Of a DNA stretch of 64,000 bases, positions 60,701-64,000 are shown piece after piece. The position numbers and the translations under genes are program-made. The notes below the pieces were generated by a model. That model did no database searches. It was not told where the DNA came from and was given only the letters and a program-made list of their open reading frames with translations. This stretch comes from Palsa-504 sp963834685 (GTDB lineage Bacteria > Actinomycetota > Actinomycetes > Streptosporangiales > Streptosporangiaceae), in the NCBI GenBank assembly GCA_963834685.1, contig CAWICW010000020.1:62001-126000 (forward strand), in the 5' to 3' direction. Numbering within the stretch: position 1 is the first letter of the stretch; every line of letters begins with the position of its first letter.

Positions 60701-61200
60701 AGCGGTTTACCTTCCCCCGGCAGCGGCGCGACCGGCGGCTGTGCCTGGCCGACTTCTTCAAGCCCGCGGACTCCGGTAGTGGGGTCCGGACCGACGTGGT
60801 GGCGTTCCAGCTCGCCACCATGGGCTCGCGGATCTCCGGGGCCACGGCCGAGCTGTTCGCCAAGAACGCCTACCGCGAGTACCTGGAGCTGCACGGCCTG
60901 TCCGTCCAGCTCACCGAGGCGCTGGCCGAGTACTGGCATACCCGGGTCAGGCGTGAGCTCGGCATCGGCGGCTCGGATCCCGGCGATCTGGATGGCTTCT
61001 TCCGGGTCGACTACCGAGGTGCGCGGTACTCCTTCGGCTACCCCGCCTGCCCGGACCTGGCCGACCGCGCGAAGGTGGAACGCCTCCTCGAGCCGTCCCG
61101 CATCGGCGTCGAGCTCTCCGAGGAGATGCAGCTGCATCCCGAGCAATCCACCGACGCGATCGTCGTGCACCATCCCGAGGCGAAGTACTTCAGCGTCTGA
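57718..61200 (+). CDS. metH: Cobalamin-dependent methionine synthase
   Basis: A 1160-residue four-module enzyme. Homocysteine domain (about 1-310): NCATGPGEM and GGCCGS zinc ligands. Folate domain (320-600) with FLAIGERTNANGSK. Cobalamin domain (620-860) with GDVHDIGKN, whose His coordinates cobalt. Activation domain (900-1160) with YSFGYPACPDL. It methylates homocysteine using 5-methyl-THF. ATG at 57718; a TTG at 57706 is less likely. No cobalamin riboswitch seen in the 142-base gap upstream. Confidence 0.95.
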   Translation: MNTLRAALAERVVVADGAMGTMLQASDATVDDFAGYEGCNEILNVTRPDIVTGVHEAYLDAGADCLTTNSFGANLSNLGEYGIGDRIGELSLASARLARAAADRWATPERPRWVLGSMGPGTKLPTLGHVTFRELRDSYQANAEGLLRGGADALIVETCQDLLQAKAAIIGCKRAAAQLAPDSLIIAQVTIETTGAMLLGSEIAAALTALEPLGIDMIGLNCATGPGEMSEHLRYLAAHSRIPISCEPNAGLPMLTPDGARYPLTPAQLADAHDRFTREFGLSLVGGCCGSTPEHIAALADRVTGRPAAARRPRPEPGVASLYAHVPFRQDTAFLAIGERTNANGSKAFRDAMLEGRHEDCVQIARTQTRDGAHLLDVCVDYVGRDGVADMREVVGRLATAATLPLVLDSTEPPVIEAGLEMTGGRSVINSVNYEDGDGPDSRIARMMPLVREHGAAVIALTIDERGQARTAEWKVAVAERLIGDLTANWGMRVEDIIVDCLTFPIATGQEETRRDAIETIDAIAELKRRHPAVQTTLGVSNVSFGLKPAARAVLNSVFLSECVRAGLDSAIVHAARIMPIARIPDEQRQVALDLVYDRRREGYDPLARLLELFEGVDAADLKASRAAELASLPLWDRLKRRIIDGERVGLEADLEAALAQRPALEIVNDVLLDGMKTVGELFGSGQMQLPFVLTSAEVMKTSVAYLEPHMARTDEAGKGKIVLATVKGDVHDIGKNLVDIILSNNGFDVVNIGIKQPISSIVAAAEENDADVIGMSGLLVKSTVVMRDNLAELNSRGLAGRWPVLLGGAALTRAYVEQDLAALFDGEVRYARDAFEGLRLMNAAMAVKRGDPGAKLPELRTRRVRPVASAAGVTDVPDQATTVRSDISTDGPVPEPPFLGTEVIRGIPLAEYAAYLDERALFMGQWGLKPSRGRDGASYEELVETEGRPRLRMWLERAQTEGLLEAAVVYGYFRCVSSGNDLIVLGQDGRTELERFTFPRQRRDRRLCLADFFKPADSGSGVRTDVVAFQLATMGSRISGATAELFAKNAYREYLELHGLSVQLTEALAEYWHTRVRRELGIGGSDPGDLDGFFRVDYRGARYSFGYPACPDLADRAKVERLLEPSRIGVELSEEMQLHPEQSTDAIVVHHPEAKYFSV

Positions 61201-61203
61201 ACC

Positions 61204-61908
61204 ATGGGAGCCAACCCCGCCGTCCTGTTCGACATGGACGGGCTGCTGATCGACTCCGAGCCGCTGTGGCTCGAAGCCGAGACGGCCATCATGGCCAGGC
61301 TCGGTGCGCACTGGACCGAGGCCGATCAGGCGCAGCTGCTCGGCGGCAGCCTGGAGCGCTCGGTGCGGTACCTGCTGTCCAAGGCGACCCGGCCCGTGCC
61401 GCCGGAACTGGTCGGGGAGTGGCTCATGTCCGGCATCGTCGAGCGTGTCCGCCGCGGCGGCGTGCCGGTCCAGCCGGGCGCGCTCGAACTGCTCGCCGCG
61501 GTCAGGCGGGCCGGCCTGCCGCGCGCGCTGGTGACCTCGTCGGAGCGCGACTTCATGGATGCCGTGCTGGCCAGCACCGGAATGCGGTTCGAGGTGCTGG
61601 TGTGCGCCGAGGACGTGACCGCCACCAAGCCCGACCCCGAGCCGTACCTGCTCGCGGCCAAGCTGGTCGGCGCGGATCCCGGGGACTGCTTCGCCCTGGA
61701 GGATTCGCCCAACGGCGTCGCGTCGGCGGAGGCGGCGGGCTGCCGGGTGTTCGCCGTGCCGTCGCTGGTTCCCATCCCGCCCGCCCCCAGCCGGACCGTG
61801 GTGCGTTCCCTGCTCGACCTGACCGCCGACGCCTCCGGGATCAGGGAATCTGGCCCCCGGGTCAACCCGGGGGCTAGCCCCAGCGACTCCGCACGGATCA
61901 CGACCTAG
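61204..61908 (+). CDS. HAD superfamily hydrolase (beta-phosphoglucomutase/phosphatase-like)
   Basis: A 234-residue HAD enzyme: motif I FDMDGLLIDSEP (Asp nucleophile), motif II in VTSSERD, Lys in TKPDPEPYL, and acid motif IV in EDSPNGVASA. Such proteins dephosphorylate sugars or other metabolites; substrate unknown. It starts three bases after metH and is likely co-transcribed. The last 25 residues include SGPRVNPGASP, encoded by a perfect GC palindrome, so the tail may be an addition. Confidence 0.88.
   Translation: MGANPAVLFDMDGLLIDSEPLWLEAETAIMARLGAHWTEADQAQLLGGSLERSVRYLLSKATRPVPPELVGEWLMSGIVERVRRGGVPVQPGALELLAAVRRAGLPRALVTSSERDFMDAVLASTGMRFEVLVCAEDVTATKPDPEPYLLAAKLVGADPGDCFALEDSPNGVASAEAAGCRVFAVPSLVPIPPAPSRTVVRSLLDLTADASGIRESGPRVNPGASPSDSARITT
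61853..61874. repeat. GC-rich palindrome in the 3' end of the HAD gene
   Basis: GCCCCCGGGT (61853-61862) and ACCCGGGGGC (61865-61874) form a perfect 10-bp stem around CA, about 35 bases before the stop codon. It has the same G-run/C-run style as repeats at 44014 and 54260. Confidence 0.6.
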
Positions 61909-61937
61909 ACTGCTCCTAGAACCGCGGGGAGGTGCGC

Positions 61938-62456
61938 ATGTCCAACTACGACAAGATTGCCTGGCTGCCACTGTGCGGGGGACTGACCGGCCTCGGCTTG
62001 GTGCTGAGCTACCTCGTCATGCGGCGCCGCGGCCTCGGCGCGGGCTTGCGCTGGGCGGCCTGGTCGCTGCTGCCGCTGGCCGCGTACCTGACCGGCTCGA
62101 TCCAGATGTTCTGGAAGATGGGGATCGCCATCGGGGACTTCGCAAGGGGCTTCGTGTTCTCGCCTGAGGTCTGGTCCGGCATCGCGCTGGCCGGACTGGC
62201 CGCGGTGCTGTTCGTGGTGTCCGGTCGGCTGCGGCGCCGGGGGAAGCGGGGCCAGGACCAGCAGGCCGTCGGGACCAAGGCCGGCGCGGCGACCACGACG
62301 GCCGCCGGGCGGGGCATCGCGCCCCGGACGGCACCGGTCGCCACCACGGCGCCGGCCAGGACCCCGGCCAAGGCGCGCAAGGGCAAGAACGCGGCCGACG
62401 ATGACGACGACCTCGGGGACGTCGAAGACATCCTGCGCCGCCACGGCATCACCTAG
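61938..62456 (+). CDS. Small membrane protein, hypothetical
   Basis: A 172-residue protein with three hydrophobic helices (about 8-28, 40-55 and 78-95) and a charged tail: an Ala/Thr/Pro/Lys-rich linker and an acidic DDDDDLGDVEDILRRHG ending. I do not recognise a function; similar proteins near metH in actinobacteria are usually hypothetical. The ATG at 61938 has GGGAGG five bases upstream. It may be co-transcribed with the HAD gene. Confidence 0.75.
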   Translation: MSNYDKIAWLPLCGGLTGLGLVLSYLVMRRRGLGAGLRWAAWSLLPLAAYLTGSIQMFWKMGIAIGDFARGFVFSPEVWSGIALAGLAAVLFVVSGRLRRRGKRGQDQQAVGTKAGAATTTAAGRGIAPRTAPVATTAPARTPAKARKGKNAADDDDDLGDVEDILRRHGIT

Positions 62457-62915
62457 TGTCTTTGAAGGTTCGCGTTAGGCAAGAACCCCCTGCCCACCTC
62501 CCCTTCCCCCTTCTCTGCTGTCCGTGCGACCTGCACCGACTGCTCGCGCAGACCCAGAAGGCCTGCACTCGCAGCCGGTCCTGCCTAACGCTCCCACGGG
62601 AAATCTTCCCGCGAACCCCGCCCGTTGCCATAGATTCTGTCAGGTCTGGGGTCACTAAGGCGTAGCGTCGTGGTCGGGACGACGCGCTGTGATCAAGCTC
62701 TGTAGTCACATGGGCCTCGTGCGTAGCGCACTATGACAAATAGGAAGGGTTTTAATCACGATCACGCTACGACTGCCGCGCGGGACTGGTACCTACGCGT
62801 GAAATGACGGAATCTCACTAGGTAAAGGCCGAGGCGTTTGGATTGCGGTAACCGTGGGGGCCGGTCCCGGACGCGATAGATGCCTTTGTTCGAGCAAGAG
62901 AGATGGTTTGCAACG
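62457..62915. other. 459-base noncoding region upstream of an ABC permease
   Basis: Two hairpins: GCGTCGT (62665-62671) with ACGACGC (62679-62685), and GTGCG (62719-62723) with CGCAC (62727-62731), followed by an AT-richer patch (62731-62757). This may hold a terminator for the upstream gene and the promoter of the ABC operon. A 69-codon frame at 62456-62665 has no Shine-Dalgarno or family features. Confidence 0.45.
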
Positions 62916-63905
62916 ATGGCCGTGCCCATAGACGTCGCGACGGGTCCTGGCGGGCCGGAGCCGGGTGCTCCGCTGTCAGTTCCCGGCAAGGCGATCGAAG
63001 GCCGGTCACTCTGGCAGATCGCCTGGATGCGGCTGCGCCGGGACAAGGTGGCGATGGGCGGCGGCATCGTCGTCGTGTTCCTGGTCCTGGTCGCCATCTT
63101 CGGACCGCACCTCGTGCAGAACCCTGACACCTACCACCCCAACCTGATCAACCCGACGTTCCTGCGCCCCAACGGCGCGTTCGGCGGGATCAGCATGGCC
63201 CACCCGCTCGGCGTCGAGCCGGAGACCGGCCGCGACCTGCTGGCCCGGATCGTGGTCGGCGCCCAGTACTCGCTGCTCATCGCGTTCCTGGCCACCGTGC
63301 TCGCGGTCGTCATCGGCACCTTCTTCGGCATCGTCGCGGGTTACCTCGGCGGCTGGGTGGACTCGCTGATCGCCCGGACCATGGACGTGTTCCTCGCCTT
63401 CCCGCTGCTGGTGTTCGCGCTGGCCCTGGCCGGCGTCATCCCCAGCTCCGCGTTCGGCCTGTCCGGGAACTCCCTGCGGATCGCGGTCCTGATCTTCGTC
63501 ATCGGGTTCTTCAACTGGCCGTACATGGGCCGGATCATCCGCGGCCAGACGCTGTCCCTGCGCGAGCGGGAGTTCGTCGACGCGGCCCGCAGCCTCGGCG
63601 CGCGCACGCCGTACATCCTGTTCCGGGAGCTGCTGCCGAACCTGGTGGCGCCGATCCTGGTCTACGCGACGCTGCTGATCCCCACCAACATCTTGTTCGA
63701 GGCGGCCCTGGACTACCTCGGCGTCGGCCTCTACGTACCCACGCCCACCTGGGGGCAGATGCTCTCCAGCGCGGTGACGAACGGCTACTACTACATCGAC
63801 CCGGAATACATGCTCGTCCCCGGGCTGACGATTTTCATCACGGTACTGGCATTCAACCTATTCGGCGACGGACTGCGCGACGCACTGGATCCGAAGACCC
63901 GGTAA
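62916..63905 (+). CDS. ABC transporter permease, DppC/OppC type
   Basis: A 329-residue permease with six helices: polar N-terminus, PLGVEPETGRDLLARIVVGAQ (DppC hallmark, about residues 92-112), and an EAA loop FVDAARSLGARTPYILFREL. The ATG at 62916 starts at MAVPIDVA; an ATG at 62880 would add 12 residues. Neither has a strong Shine-Dalgarno. The matching DppB and ATPases are not in the window, so the operon continues to the right. It is paralogous in type but not close to the permease at 50185. Confidence 0.9.
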   Translation: MAVPIDVATGPGGPEPGAPLSVPGKAIEGRSLWQIAWMRLRRDKVAMGGGIVVVFLVLVAIFGPHLVQNPDTYHPNLINPTFLRPNGAFGGISMAHPLGVEPETGRDLLARIVVGAQYSLLIAFLATVLAVVIGTFFGIVAGYLGGWVDSLIARTMDVFLAFPLLVFALALAGVIPSSAFGLSGNSLRIAVLIFVIGFFNWPYMGRIIRGQTLSLREREFVDAARSLGARTPYILFRELLPNLVAPILVYATLLIPTNILFEAALDYLGVGLYVPTPTWGQMLSSAVTNGYYYIDPEYMLVPGLTIFITVLAFNLFGDGLRDALDPKTR

Positions 63906-63957
63906 GCAGCGGTACGCGGTCCGGCGGGAACGAGTAACAGGAGGCGTTTTCACGGCA

Positions 63958-64000
63958 TGAAGAGACGCAGCATCATCGCGGTGACGGCAGTCGGCGCGAT
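63958..64000 (+). CDS. Start of a probable secreted binding protein (partial)
   Basis: The first 14 codons, MKRRSIIAVTAVGA, look like a signal peptide start (basic residues then a hydrophobic run). AGGAGG lies 13 bases upstream. Following a permease gene, it is probably the substrate-binding lipoprotein of the same ABC system. It is cut by the window edge, so the assignment is contextual. Confidence 0.5.

Noticed and set aside
57727..61971. A 1414-codon open frame on the minus strand
   Set aside because: It is antisense to metH and the HAD gene. Long antisense frames arise in GC-rich DNA; its composition is low-complexity His/Gln/Arg/Gly-rich and no family motif is present.
62456..62665. A 69-codon frame after the small membrane protein
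   Set aside because: Overlaps the previous stop region, no ribosome site, composition not protein-like.

Overview
This is a GC-rich chromosomal window from an actinobacterium. The lineage evidence is the Pup ligase PafA with PafB/PafC, TatA/TatC and a HelY-type helicase in their classic order, an InhA-like enoyl-ACP reductase, the actinobacterial trio of MSMEG_4193-type phosphatase, DUF3090 and SCO1664 family, and frequent GTG/TTG starts. I cannot name the genus; a Streptosporangiales-like relative is a guess. I saw no rRNA, tRNA, CRISPR array, transposase or integrase.

Positions 184-26381 form a cell-surface glycan locus. It encodes activated-sugar synthesis (rmlA, rmlB, rmlD and rmlC for dTDP-L-rhamnose; a nucleotide-sugar dehydrogenase; an NAD-dependent epimerase/dehydratase), two DPM1-like family 2 glycosyltransferases, a 4-helix ArnE/SMR-like putative lipid-sugar flippase subunit, a methyltransferase, and at least nine large polytopic GT-C-like membrane proteins. 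Five of these nine are clear paralogues of one another (2257-3912, 5490-7184, 9170-10816, 21452-23068, 24454-26169). A deleted sixth copy lies at 26166-26381. Two more membrane proteins (16839-18155, 23073-24326) form a second paralogous pair. The likely logic is that sugars are activated in the cytoplasm, loaded on a polyprenyl carrier by the GT2 enzymes, flipped, and then used outside by the family of GT-C enzymes. The five-paralogue set is the best candidate here for an undescribed system. rmlD appears to carry a one-base frameshift near its 3' end.

Positions 26391-36370 are the conserved proteasome-accessory/Tat block: pafA, an FKBP lipoprotein, a DUF3866 gene on the opposite strand, pafB, pafC, tatA, tatC and helY. 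The core genes prcB, prcA, pup and dop are not in the window.

Positions 36536-40928 hold a cysteine dioxygenase, a PadR-regulated two-gene ABC exporter with a palindromic operator-like region, a strongly structured 644-bp noncoding stretch and a DUF3099 gene. Positions 40969-46600 hold a TldD/PmbA-type pair, fabG, an InhA-like fabI and purU.

Positions 47220-53479 are an oligopeptide ABC operon: lipoprotein, hairpin, two permeases and a natural fusion of the two ATPases. Positions 53583-57575 hold an FHA-domain protein, the conserved trio, and a PAC2 gene whose expected start codon is missing. Positions 57718-62456 hold metH, a HAD phosphatase and a small membrane protein. The window closes with another DppC-type permease and the first codons of a probable binding protein.

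Dispersed G-run/C-run palindromes occur at about 40297, 44014, 54260 and 61853, twice inside the 3' ends of genes.
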